A stretch of DNA of 64,000 nucleotides from Labedella gwakjiensis (GTDB taxonomy: Bacteria; Actinomycetota; Actinomycetes; Actinomycetales; Microbacteriaceae): positions 3,596,001 through 3,660,000 of the forward strand of contig NZ_PYAU01000001.1 of assembly GCF_003014675.1 (NCBI RefSeq), in the 5' to 3' direction. Shown here in pieces: positions 46,364 to 54,574 of the stretch (the stretch's first letter is position 1; the number at the start of each line of letters is the position of its first letter). Under the pieces are notes generated by a model. That model was given only the letters and a program-made list of their open reading frames with translations. It did not search any database and had not been told where the DNA came from. The position numbers were made by a program, and so were the translations under genes.

Positions 46364-46369
46364 AGAATA
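46364..46369 (-). promoter_or_regulatory. leaderless -10 (TATTCT) of the leuL-leuCD transcript
   Basis: TATTCT, then GTGACG, then the leader ATG at 46357. No clear -35. It lies only 8 bp downstream of the terC stop. Confidence 0.6.
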
Positions 46370-46376
46370 GCACCCG

Positions 46377-47465
46377 TCACCGGGGCGATCCCCCGTCATC
46401 AGAGCGCGGAGCGTCCGGAGTCCTGTCGGATTCCGAGGCCTCGACGGCGGACTCCACGCGGTCCTTCTCGCCCTCCGGGTCGATGCCGTTGCGCTTCTCG
46501 TGGGCCGAGTGGAGCAGGCTCGCGACGGTCGCGACGGCCATAGACGCGACGATGACGATGAGCGACACCCACGTGCTGATCTCCGGGGCCCACTCGATGT
46601 GCTCGCCGCCGTTGATGAACGGCAGCTCGTTCTCGTGCATCGCGTGGAGGAAGAGCTTCACGCCGATGAAGGCGAGGATGAAGGCGATCCCGTAGTGCAG
46701 GTAGCGCAACCGGTCGAGGAGGCCGCCGAGCAGGAAGTAGAGCTGACGGAGTCCCATGAGCGCGAAGACGTTCGCCGTGAACACGATGAACGGGCTCTGG
46801 GTGATGCCGAAGATCGCGGGGATCGAGTCGATCGCGAAGATGAAGTCGGTGGTGCCGATGGCGATGAACACGACGATCATCGGGGTGAAGTAGCGCTTCC
46901 CGTTCACGGTCGTGCGGATCTTCGATCCGTCGAACTCGTCGTGCACGCCGAGCTTGCGACGCAGGAAGAGCGTGAATCGCGTCTCGCCGTCGTCGGCGTC
47001 GTCGTTGTCCGCGAACGCCTGCCGGTACGCCGTGATCAGCAGGAAGATGCCGAAGATGTAGAACACGAACGAGAAGTTCGCGATGATCTGCGCACCCAGG
47101 AGGATGAAGATCCCGCGCAGGACGAGCGCGATCACGATGCCCACCATGAGCACTTCCTGCTGGTACTTCCGGGGCACGGAGAAGCGCGCCATGATGATGA
47201 CGAACACGAACAGGTTGTCGACGGACAGGCTGTACTCCGTGAGCCATCCCGCCAGGAACTGGCCGGCGTACTCGCCTCCCGCGAACGCCCACATGAGCCC
47301 GGCGAAGACGAGCGCGAGACTCACGTAGAAGACGACCCAGAGCGTCGCCTCCTTGAACGAGGGGATGTGGGGACGCTTGACCACGTAGAGCAAGTCGAAC
47401 AGCAGGATCAGGCCGAGGGCGATGTACGACCCGATCTCGAACACCAGGGGAAGCTCGGGGTGCAC
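46377..47465 (-). CDS. TerC family integral membrane protein
   Basis: 362 aa with about eight to nine membrane helices. Core acidic motifs in helices: TEYSLSVDNLFVFVIIMARF and IGTTDFIFAIDSIPAIFGIT, typical of TerC/Alx transporters. Family members affect Mn or other metal export and secreted metalloenzymes. The C-terminal 40 residues are a charged tail. GTG at 47465 with AAAGG 7 nt upstream. A frame extension upstream is not conserved. Confidence 0.9.
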   Translation of the reverse strand: MHPELPLVFEIGSYIALGLILLFDLLYVVKRPHIPSFKEATLWVVFYVSLALVFAGLMWAFAGGEYAGQFLAGWLTEYSLSVDNLFVFVIIMARFSVPRKYQQEVLMVGIVIALVLRGIFILLGAQIIANFSFVFYIFGIFLLITAYRQAFADNDDADDGETRFTLFLRRKLGVHDEFDGSKIRTTVNGKRYFTPMIVVFIAIGTTDFIFAIDSIPAIFGITQSPFIVFTANVFALMGLRQLYFLLGGLLDRLRYLHYGIAFILAFIGVKLFLHAMHENELPFINGGEHIEWAPEISTWVSLIVIVASMAVATVASLLHSAHEKRNGIDPEGEKDRVESAVEASESDRTPDAPRSDDGGSPR

Positions 47466-47537
47466 TCTGTGCCTTTCGTGACGAGGGGCTGACCGACCGG
47501 ACGATCGCGGATGTCGGCAGCAGCGGTCAAGTGTACA

Positions 47538-47606
47538 ACCCCCTGAGGTGTCACGATCTGTCGTCATCCGACGAGGACGGTGACCGATCGTGACACCTCT
47601 GGGGGT
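47538..47606 (-). terminator. long imperfect inverted repeat after the dpp operon
   Basis: 21-nt arms 47538-47558 and 47586-47606 pair at 20 of 21 positions (one T-T mismatch) around a 27-nt centre, just after the dppDF stop and 73 bp before terC. Probably the operon terminator; no strong T-run follows. Confidence 0.6.
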
Positions 47607-47617
47607 CGAGGGCCCGG

Positions 47618-49309
47618 TCAGCCCGCGGCGCGTTCCGCCGCGATGATGCGGGCGAGGTCCTCGCGCCGCGTCCGTTGGGCGGCGGGGTCCGGGACCGGGA
47701 GCGAGGCGAGAAGGCGCCGAGTGTAGGGATCCGTCGGCGATCCGAGGACCTCCTCCCCCGTGCCCTCCTCCACGAGCCGCCCGCGGTACAGCACCGCGAT
47801 CCGGTCGGAGAGGATGTCCACGACAGCCAGGTCGTGGCTGATGAACAGTGCCGCGAAGCCGAACTCGGCCTGGAGCTCCGCGAAGAGCTCCAGCACACGA
47901 GCCTGGACCGAGACGTCGAGCGCGCTCGTCGGCTCGTCGGCGACGAGCAGCTTCGGCTCGAGCGCGAGCGCTCGAGCGAGGCTGGCGCGCTGACGCTGTC
48001 CGCCCGACAGCTCGTGCGGGAACCGATCGCCGTAGGACCTCGGAAGCTGGACCGCCTCGAGGAGCTCATCGACCCGCTTCCGCGCCGCACGCTCGTCGAG
48101 GTCGGGCCGGTGCACCGCGAGGGGCTCCGACACCGCCTCGGCGATGGACAACAGCGGGTTGAAGCTCGACGCCGGGTCCTGGAACACGAACCCGATGTCC
48201 TTACGGACCGGCGCGAAGGTCCGCTCGCGGACCCCGTTCATCTCGATCCCGAGCACGCTGAGCGAACCGGAGGTGACCTGCGTGAGGCCGGCGATGGCCC
48301 GCCCGATCGTCGTCTTCCCCGATCCGGACTCCCCCACGAGGCCGACGACCTCGCCAGCGCCGATCGTGAGATCGACGCCGTCGACGGCCACGAAGCCGGG
48401 CCGACCGAAGCGACCGGGGTACTGGATGCGCAGGTCCTTCGCGACCACGATCGGGGCGGTACCCACCTCAGCGGGTACGCGCCGCTCGGCCGCCTCGAGC
48501 TTCTGCCCGATGCGGGGAACGGCCTCCAGGAGCCGCTTCGTGTACGGGTCCTTCGGCGACGAGAAGAGCGTCTGGACGTCCGCCTCCTCCACGAGCTCCC
48601 CCTGATACATGACGGCGACCCGGTCTGCGAGGTCCGCGACCACTCCCATGTTGTGGGTGATGAGCACGATCGATGCCCCGAACTCGTCACGGCATCGCCG
48701 CAGCAGGTCGAGGATCTCGGCCTGCACCGTGACGTCGAGAGCCGTCGTGGGCTCGTCCGCGACGATGAGGCCGGGATCGAGCACGAGGGCCATCGCGATG
48801 ACGACGCGCTGCTTCTGCCCGCCCGAGAACTGATGCGGGTAGTAGTCGACGCGAGACTCGGGCTCGGGGATCCCCACGCGGCGGAGGATGTCGATCGCCT
48901 TCGCGCGTGCGGCCTTCCGCCCGAGCTTCGCGTCGTGGGCCCTGAGACCCTCGGCGATCTGCCAACCGACCGTGAAGACCGGATTGAGCGCGGTGGAGGG
49001 CTCCTGGAACACCATCGAGACGTCGGAACCCCGCAGACGACGGAGGGTCGCTCCGGAGACGGAGATGACGTCGTTCTCACTCGACCCGTCGCGACTCCGC
49101 AGGACGACCGCACCGGAGGATGTCGCCGTGTGCGGCAGCAGCCCGAGGATCGTCTTGGCGGTGACCGTCTTGCCCGAGCCGGACTCGCCGACGATGGCGA
49201 GGACCTCGCGCTGCCCGACCGTGAGGCTCACGCCGTCGACGGCCTTCACCGCCCCCGCATCGGTCGAGAACGAGATGTCGAGGTCGGAGATCGTCAATAC
49301 GTCGGTCAT
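47618..49309 (-). CDS. dipeptide/oligopeptide ABC transporter ATP-binding protein, two fused ATPase domains
   Basis: 563 aa. Two complete ABC modules: N-terminal (residues 1-255) with GESGSGKTVTAKTILG, QFSGGQKQRVVIAMAL, DEPTTALDV; C-terminal (290-545) with GESGSGKTTIGRAIAG, LSGGQRQRASLARAL, DEPTSALDV. Each ends with the oligopeptide-transporter extension (SSPKDPYTKRLLEAVP; SPTDPYTRRLLASLP). This is a fusion of the usual DppD and DppF. ATG overlaps dppC stop (ATGA). Confidence 0.95.
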   Translation of the reverse strand: MTDVLTISDLDISFSTDAGAVKAVDGVSLTVGQREVLAIVGESGSGKTVTAKTILGLLPHTATSSGAVVLRSRDGSSENDVISVSGATLRRLRGSDVSMVFQEPSTALNPVFTVGWQIAEGLRAHDAKLGRKAARAKAIDILRRVGIPEPESRVDYYPHQFSGGQKQRVVIAMALVLDPGLIVADEPTTALDVTVQAEILDLLRRCRDEFGASIVLITHNMGVVADLADRVAVMYQGELVEEADVQTLFSSPKDPYTKRLLEAVPRIGQKLEAAERRVPAEVGTAPIVVAKDLRIQYPGRFGRPGFVAVDGVDLTIGAGEVVGLVGESGSGKTTIGRAIAGLTQVTSGSLSVLGIEMNGVRERTFAPVRKDIGFVFQDPASSFNPLLSIAEAVSEPLAVHRPDLDERAARKRVDELLEAVQLPRSYGDRFPHELSGGQRQRASLARALALEPKLLVADEPTSALDVSVQARVLELFAELQAEFGFAALFISHDLAVVDILSDRIAVLYRGRLVEEGTGEEVLGSPTDPYTRRLLASLPVPDPAAQRTRREDLARIIAAERAAG

Positions 49310-50337
49310 GCTCGTCCGTCCGTTCCGTCGATGGTCGTGGGATCGATGCTGCCTCCCGGCACCACCGAGGTCTCGGCCACGGTGCCGGCGTCGGCCGACA
49401 CGGACCGGCGTCCGCGGAGACGCGGGTCGGAGAGGTCGTTGAGGCTCTCGCCCACCAGGGTCACACCGAGCACCGTGAGCACGATCGCGATGCCCGGGGG
49501 CACAGCCGTCCACCAGATGCCGCTCGACACGTCCGCGATCGCGCGGTTGAGGTCGAAGCCCCACTCCGCGGCGGCCGTCGGCTCGATGCCGAAGCCGAGG
49601 AAGCCGAGACCCGCGAGGGTCAGGATCGCCTCTGACGCATTGAGGGTGAAGATGAGCGGGAGGGTGCGGGTCGCGTTCCGCAGCACGTGCCGGAACATGA
49701 TGCGGCCGTTGCTGGCCCCGATCACACGAGCCGACTCGACGAAGGCCTCCGTCTTGATCCTCACCGTCTCCGCGCGGATCACGCGGAAGTACTGCGGGAT
49801 GAAGACGACCGTGATCGAGATCGCCGCGGCGAAGATGCCGCCCCAGAGGCTCGAGCGCCCGCCGGAGATGACGATCGACATGACGATCGCGAGGAGCAGC
49901 GACGGGAACGCGTAGATCGCGTCGCACACCACCACGAGCACCCGATCGAGCCATCCACCGAAGTAGCCGGAGACGAGTCCGAGGAAGACACCGGCCACGA
50001 TCGAGAGGGCGACGGCGATCACGACGACACCGAGGGCCGTCTGCGCGCCCCACACGACTCTCGAGAACACGTCGAAGCCGCTGACGGTGGTGCCGAGGAG
50101 GTGGGCGGCGCTCGGCGGCTGCTGGGTGCCGAAGCCGCCGTCGTCGTTCCGAGTCTGGCTGAAGCCGTACGGCGCGATGAGCGGGGCGAAGATGGCGGAG
50201 AGGACGAAGATCGCCGTGAGCACGAGGCCGGCGATGAGCATGAAGCGCTGGATGCCGACGCTCTGCCTCAGCTGCCGGATCACGGGCAGCCGGTCGACGA
50301 GCCGCCGCCGCGGCACCCGTTGGGTCGTTGCGGTCAT
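49306..50337 (-). CDS. dipeptide/oligopeptide ABC transporter permease (DppC type)
   Basis: 343 aa, six membrane helices. N-terminal OppC-N domain (FMLIAGLVLTAIFVLSAIFA) and the EAA-loop around VESARVIGASNGRIMFRHVLRN. Starts 1 bp after dppB stop. Confidence 0.95.
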   Translation of the reverse strand: MTATTQRVPRRRLVDRLPVIRQLRQSVGIQRFMLIAGLVLTAIFVLSAIFAPLIAPYGFSQTRNDDGGFGTQQPPSAAHLLGTTVSGFDVFSRVVWGAQTALGVVVIAVALSIVAGVFLGLVSGYFGGWLDRVLVVVCDAIYAFPSLLLAIVMSIVISGGRSSLWGGIFAAAISITVVFIPQYFRVIRAETVRIKTEAFVESARVIGASNGRIMFRHVLRNATRTLPLIFTLNASEAILTLAGLGFLGFGIEPTAAAEWGFDLNRAIADVSSGIWWTAVPPGIAIVLTVLGVTLVGESLNDLSDPRLRGRRSVSADAGTVAETSVVPGGSIDPTTIDGTDGRA

Positions 50338-50338
50338 G

Positions 50339-51439
50339 TCAGTACCTCACCCTCGGGTCGATGAGCGCCGCGATGATGTCGACGAGGAAGTTGGTCACGG
50401 CCACGATGACGGCGAGCAGGACGACGATCCCCTGCACGGCGACGAAGTCGCGCGCCTGGAGGTACTCGGACAGCTGGAACCCGAGTCCCTTCCACTCGAA
50501 GGTCGTCTCGGTGAGCACGGCTCCGCCGAGCAGGAGCGCGACCTGCAGGCCGATCACCGTGATGATGGGGATCAGAGCCGGTCGGTATGCGTGGGTGCGG
50601 ACGAGTCGCAGCTCGCTCACTCCGCGCGAACGCGCAGCATCGACGTAGTCGGTACTGAGTGTCCCGATCATGTTCGTGCGCACGAGGCGGAGGAAGACAC
50701 CGGCCGTGAGCAGGCCGAGGGCGAGCCCCGGCAGGACCGCGTGCGCGAGGACGTCGCCGATGACCTCGGCGTCACCCGTGCGGAACGCGTCCACGATGTA
50801 GAAACCGGAGCGTCCGTCGAGCAGAGCGAACTGCAGCTCGGAGGTCGTCGACGCGCGCCCGGAGACGGGCAGCCATTTCAGGGTCACCGCGAAGACGAGT
50901 TTCAGCAGCAGCCCGGCGAAGAAGACGGGCGTCGCGTAGAACAGGATCGCGAGGATGCGCAGGAAGGCGTCAGGGGTGCGGTCTCGGAAGTACGCCGCGA
51001 CCATCCCCAGCGGGATGCCGACGACGAAGGCGACGAGAAGCGCGTAGAACGCGAGCTCCACTGTCGCCGCTCCATAGACGACGAGGACCTCGACGACCGG
51101 ACGGTTGTCGGACAGCGTCGTTCCGAAGTTCCCGGTGAAGATCTGGCCGAGGTACTCGACGTACTGGACGAACAGCGGCCGATCGTATCCGGCGGCGGCC
51201 ACCCGCTCGGCGAGCTGATCGGCTGTGAGACGGCCTCCGAGGGCCGCGGTGATCGGGTCGCCCGTCGTCCTCATGAGGAGGAACACGAGGGTGACGAGGA
51301 TGAAGATCGTGGGGAAGATGAGCAGGAAGCGGATCAGGATGTAGCGCCCGAGATTCGAGCCGGCCTGTCGTGGCTTCCGCGGGGTCGCAGCCGGAGCCGG
51401 CGTCGTCGCCGGATCGTCGGTGCGGATTGTGGCGTTCAG
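50339..51439 (-). CDS. dipeptide/oligopeptide ABC transporter permease (DppB type), apparent CTG start
   Basis: 366 aa if begun at CTG 51439. DppB topology: membrane helix 1 (YILIRFLLIFPTIFILVTLV) lies at about residues 33-55, then SDNRPVVEVLV, helices 2-6, and the EAA loop YVDAARSRGVSELRLVRTHA. The first ATG in frame is 51286, inside helix 1, so it cannot be the true start. Going back, the only codon with a ribosome site is CTG at 51439, which has GGAGG 7 nt upstream; no ATG, GTG or TTG lies between it and the helix. Follows dppA after a hairpin. Confidence 0.88.
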   Translation of the reverse strand: MNATIRTDDPATTPAPAATPRKPRQAGSNLGRYILIRFLLIFPTIFILVTLVFLLMRTTGDPITAALGGRLTADQLAERVAAAGYDRPLFVQYVEYLGQIFTGNFGTTLSDNRPVVEVLVVYGAATVELAFYALLVAFVVGIPLGMVAAYFRDRTPDAFLRILAILFYATPVFFAGLLLKLVFAVTLKWLPVSGRASTTSELQFALLDGRSGFYIVDAFRTGDAEVIGDVLAHAVLPGLALGLLTAGVFLRLVRTNMIGTLSTDYVDAARSRGVSELRLVRTHAYRPALIPIITVIGLQVALLLGGAVLTETTFEWKGLGFQLSEYLQARDFVAVQGIVVLLAVIVAVTNFLVDIIAALIDPRVRY

Positions 51440-51468
51440 AAGAAGACCTCCGGAGTGGGAACGTGGAG

Positions 51469-51502
51469 AGGCCGGGGTGACCGTGAACGGTCACCCCGGC
51501 CT
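51469..51502 (-). terminator. perfect 15-bp hairpin between dppA and dppB
   Basis: Arms 51469-51483 (AGGCCGGGGTGACCG) and 51488-51502 pair at all 15 positions around the tetraloop TGAA. It follows the dppA stop by 32 bp. Likely a partial terminator or 3'-end stabiliser giving more dppA than dppBC-DF mRNA. Confidence 0.75.
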
Positions 51503-51534
51503 CGTGGGTCGGATCGGCCGGTCGAGGCGGCGGA

Positions 51535-53160
51535 TCAGCCCTTCGTGAGAGGGGCGAAGCGGAACTTGAACGACGCGTCGAGCGTCACTCCGCTGACGTC
51601 GGAACCGACGACGGCGACCTGTGCACCCTGCAGGTACGGGATCGTCGACAGGTCCTCCGCGACCTTCTGCTGGATCTCACCGATCACCGAGGCGCGCTCG
51701 TCGGGGTCGACGGTCGTGGCCTGCTGGAGGATGAGGTCGTTGACCTCGGGGTTGTCGTAGTGGTTGCCGAGGAAGTTCTCCGTGAGGAAGAACGGGGTGA
51801 GGTAGTTGTCGGCGTCCGAGTAGTCGGGGAACCACCCGAGCTGGTAGAGCGGGTAGACGTCGCTCGTCCGGTCCTTCGAGTACTGCACCCACTCGGTGGT
51901 CTGCAGGTTCACGGTGAACAGGCCGGACTCCTCGAGCTGCGACTTGATCGCGGCGTACTCGTCGCCGGAGGTGGGTCCGTAGTGGTCGTTCGAGTACTGG
52001 AGGTTCAGCTCGACGGGTCCGTCGATGCCGGCGTCGGCCAGTCGTGCGGCCGCCTTGTCGGCGTCCGGTCCGCCTTCGCCGTCGCCGTAGAGCTCCTTGA
52101 GGGGCTCGGTGGCGCCTGTCAGTCCCTCGGGGACGAACGAGTAGAGCGGGGTGTAGGTGCCCTTGTACGTATCCTCGGAGAGGGCGTCACGGTCGATGAG
52201 ATCGGCGACGGCCTGGCGGACGGCGAGGGCCTTGGCCTCGTCGGCCTCCGGGGTCTGGGCGCCGAAGGGCTGCGTGTCGAAGTTGAAGACGATGTAGCGG
52301 ATCTCGCCGCCCGGGCCGGTCTCGACGCTCACGTCGTCGTTGCCCTCGAGGTCGGCGATGTCGGTCGGCGAGAGGCTGCGGTGCGCGACGTCGATCTCGC
52401 CCTCCTGGATCGCGAGCTTGAGGTTCGAGGAGTCGGCGAAGTACTGGAGGACGACCTGCTCGTTCTCCGGAGCGCCGAGGACGCCCTGGTAGTCCGGGTT
52501 GGCCTTGAACGAGATGAGGTTGTTGAAGTCGTAGCTCTCGATCGTGTACTGGCCTGCGAACGCCTCACCGTCGACGATGTCGGAGTCGCTCGTGAGCTCG
52601 GTCGCCGAGAACACGTCCTCGTCCACGATCGGGCCGACGGGGCTCGAGAGGATCTGCGGGAAGACCTGGTCGTTCTCGCTCTTGAGGTTGAAGACGGCCG
52701 TGAGGTCGTCAGGCGTCTCGACGCTGTCGAGGTTGTAGAGCAGCGAAGACGGGCCGTTCTCATCGGCGATCGCGAGCTGGCGGTCGAACGTGAACTTCAC
52801 GTCGGACGAGGTGAGCTCGTTGCCGTTCGCGAACGTGAGGCCCTCCTTGAGGGTCACCGTGTACTGGGTCGGCGAGGTGAATTCGGCGGACTCCGCGATG
52901 TCCGGCTCGACGTCGGGGCTGCCGTACGGGGTGTTCATGAGGAACGGGAACACCTGGTTCATGACCGCGAACGATCCGTTGTCGTACGAGCCGGCGGGGT
53001 CGAGGACCGTCACCTTGTCGGTCGTGCCGACGGTGATGGCGCTGGAGGAGGAGCCGCCGTCATTCGACCCGCCGGCGCAACCGGCGAGAACGAGGGCTGC
53101 GCCCGTTGCGGTTGCTGTGATGGTGAGGAGGCGCGCTCGACGCCTGGATGCGGATGTCAT
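51535..53160 (-). CDS. dipeptide/oligopeptide ABC transporter substrate-binding lipoprotein (DppA type)
   Basis: 541 aa, SBP family 5. Lipoprotein signal with lipobox VLAGC (Cys near 28) after a basic start, then KVTVLDPAGSYDNGSFAVMN, LTFANGNELTSSDVKFTFDR and GWFPDYSDADNYLTPFF. ATG with GGAAGGA 11 nt upstream, a wide gap. First gene of the importer operon; ligand not inferable beyond peptide-like. Confidence 0.95.
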   Translation of the reverse strand: MTSASRRRARLLTITATATGAALVLAGCAGGSNDGGSSSSAITVGTTDKVTVLDPAGSYDNGSFAVMNQVFPFLMNTPYGSPDVEPDIAESAEFTSPTQYTVTLKEGLTFANGNELTSSDVKFTFDRQLAIADENGPSSLLYNLDSVETPDDLTAVFNLKSENDQVFPQILSSPVGPIVDEDVFSATELTSDSDIVDGEAFAGQYTIESYDFNNLISFKANPDYQGVLGAPENEQVVLQYFADSSNLKLAIQEGEIDVAHRSLSPTDIADLEGNDDVSVETGPGGEIRYIVFNFDTQPFGAQTPEADEAKALAVRQAVADLIDRDALSEDTYKGTYTPLYSFVPEGLTGATEPLKELYGDGEGGPDADKAAARLADAGIDGPVELNLQYSNDHYGPTSGDEYAAIKSQLEESGLFTVNLQTTEWVQYSKDRTSDVYPLYQLGWFPDYSDADNYLTPFFLTENFLGNHYDNPEVNDLILQQATTVDPDERASVIGEIQQKVAEDLSTIPYLQGAQVAVVGSDVSGVTLDASFKFRFAPLTKG

Positions 53161-53282
53161 CTATCCGTCATTCCTTCCTGGTGGGGGATGGCGTGGGCGC
53201 GACAAGTCGCGGCGCACGCCGCTGTGATGTTCCAGGTCTAACACACATCGTTCTCTCAGCCACTGCCGGTGTGACCGTTCCC

Positions 53283-53299
53283 ATCGGATTTAATCCGAT
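53283..53299. promoter_or_regulatory. palindrome upstream of dppA (possible operator)
   Basis: ATCGGATT-T-AATCCGAT, 8-nt perfect arms around one base, about 125 bp before dppA. AT-rich in a GC-rich region, size suits a dimeric repressor. In the 303-bp stretch 53161-53463 between dppA and tRNA-Glu I see no gene, only this site and the terminator at 53362. Confidence 0.5.
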
Positions 53300-53361
53300 C
53301 GCAACGTGGCACGGCGGCGGCAGAGTGCGAGGAGCGCGAGCGCGCTCCAGGGATGCAGAAG

Positions 53362-53391
53362 ACCCCCCTCGACGCACGCATCGAGGGGGGT
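53362..53391. terminator. terminator downstream of tRNA-Glu
   Basis: 11-bp stem (53362-53372 with 53381-53391; ACCCCCCTCGA and its complement), 8-nt loop. For the minus strand the preceding AAAA and following TCTTC fit a terminator for tRNA-Glu; on the plus strand TTTTCTGCTGTTGTTT follows, so it may work both ways. Confidence 0.8.
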
Positions 53392-53463
53392 TTTCTGCTG
53401 TTGTTTCAATCCGACTACGTCACTCGAGATCTGACCCTTTCGGACGTTGATCGTGGTGACACG

Positions 53464-53536
53464 TGACCCCAGCGGGATTTGAACCCGCGCTGCCGCCGTG
53501 AGAGGGCGGTGTCCTAGGCCGCTAAACGATGGGGCC
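53464..53536 (-). tRNA. tRNA-Glu (anticodon CUC)
   Basis: 73 nt. Acceptor GGCCCCA pairs with TGGGGTC plus discriminator A, with one G-U at position 2. The anticodon stem encloses CCTCTCA with CUC at 34-36. T-arm GCGGG-TTCAAAT-CCCGC. CCA is not encoded. Reads GAG codons. Confidence 0.95.
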
Positions 53537-53588
53537 GGAAAACAACGAGATTGAGTATGACACACCGTTCGGAGTGAGCCAAATCGGC

Positions 53589-54506
53589 TCAGATCAGCAC
53601 CCGCAGAGCTCGTTCTTCGAGCGAGATCCGCACCGGCAGAGGACCGATCCGCTCGCCGTCGGCGTAGGCGACGATCGTCTCCTCCGCGTCGATCGTGATG
53701 ACGGACCCCGAGAGGAAGGAGACGACGTCGAGCTCCGTGTGACGACCCGCGAAGACCCGCGGGAACAGGCGGAGGAACCGCAGCCGGCTCACCGGAGCGA
53801 CGACGAGCGCGTCCAGCCGACCGTCCTCGGCGGACGCGAACGGGACGATGCGCATCCCGCCTCCGATCGATCCGAGGTTGGCGACAGCGAGGAGGACGGA
53901 GTCGAGCTCATACGCGCGCCCATCGACGGTGACCCGATACCGTCGCGCGCGGAGCCGGAGGAGTTCTAGGAGGAGAGCGACGGTGTAGCGCTGCGGCCCT
54001 CTCGGAAATCTGAGAGCGTTCGCGCGCTCGTTCACGAGGGCATCGAAGCCTGCTGACACGGCGCACAGGAATCGCCGCCGCTCCCCCGCTCCTCCGCCGA
54101 GGGATTCGATCACGCCGACGTCGATGAGGCGACCTCCCCCCGCGAGCGCGTCCACCACGCGACGGCACGCCGCAGCTGGATCATCGATCGGCACGCCGAG
54201 CTCACGGGCAGCGTCGTTCCCGGTCCCTGCCGGCACGATGCCGAGGGGCGTCCCGGTACCGGCCAGGACGTCGACGGCGAGATTGACCACACCGTCACCG
54301 CCGACCACCACGACGGCGTCGACGGCCGACGCGACGGCGTCACCCAGGCGCGAGCGCAGCTCGCCCTCGTCCACAGCCGCGATGACCCGGACGTCGACGC
54401 CCGCGGAACGCAGGGTGTCGACGACCGCGGACCCGACCCGTCGACTCGCTCCCCCGGCCGCAGCCGGGTTCACGGCGACGGCGATGGTACGACTACTTGT
54501 GGACAC
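53589..54506 (-). CDS. diacylglycerol/lipid kinase family protein
   Basis: 305 aa. Catalytic domain with VVVGGDGVVNLAVDVLAGTG, GIVPAGTGNDAARELG, DVGVIES and SAGFDALVNERAN of the DagK_cat family. Phosphorylates a lipid head group or sphingoid-like alcohol; substrate unknown. GTG at 54506 is 7 nt after GATAAT, so leaderless transcription is likely. Confidence 0.93.
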   Translation of the reverse strand: MSTSSRTIAVAVNPAAAGGASRRVGSAVVDTLRSAGVDVRVIAAVDEGELRSRLGDAVASAVDAVVVVGGDGVVNLAVDVLAGTGTPLGIVPAGTGNDAARELGVPIDDPAAACRRVVDALAGGGRLIDVGVIESLGGGAGERRRFLCAVSAGFDALVNERANALRFPRGPQRYTVALLLELLRLRARRYRVTVDGRAYELDSVLLAVANLGSIGGGMRIVPFASAEDGRLDALVVAPVSRLRFLRLFPRVFAGRHTELDVVSFLSGSVITIDAEETIVAYADGERIGPLPVRISLEERALRVLI

Positions 54507-54513
54507 GAGCGAA

Positions 54514-54519
54514 ATTATC
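54514..54519 (-). promoter_or_regulatory. leaderless -10 (GATAAT) of the lipid-kinase gene
   Basis: GATAAT, then TTCGCTC, then GTG at 54506. Confidence 0.6.
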
Positions 54520-54574
54520 GCACCGGCGGCGCGTTCCCCTTGCCGCCCGAGGTTCCGCCCGCTTGGCTGGTGCC

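Noticed and set aside
44044-46695. 883-codon open frame on the plus strand across leuD/leuC
   Set aside because: Shadow of leuC and leuD; crosses intergenic DNA and the leader region, and has no family features.
47675-49915. 746-codon open frame opposite the fused ABC ATPase
   Set aside because: Shadow; the minus strand holds two complete ABC modules.
51286-51286. ATG as start of dppB
   Set aside because: Falls within the first membrane helix and has no ribosome site.
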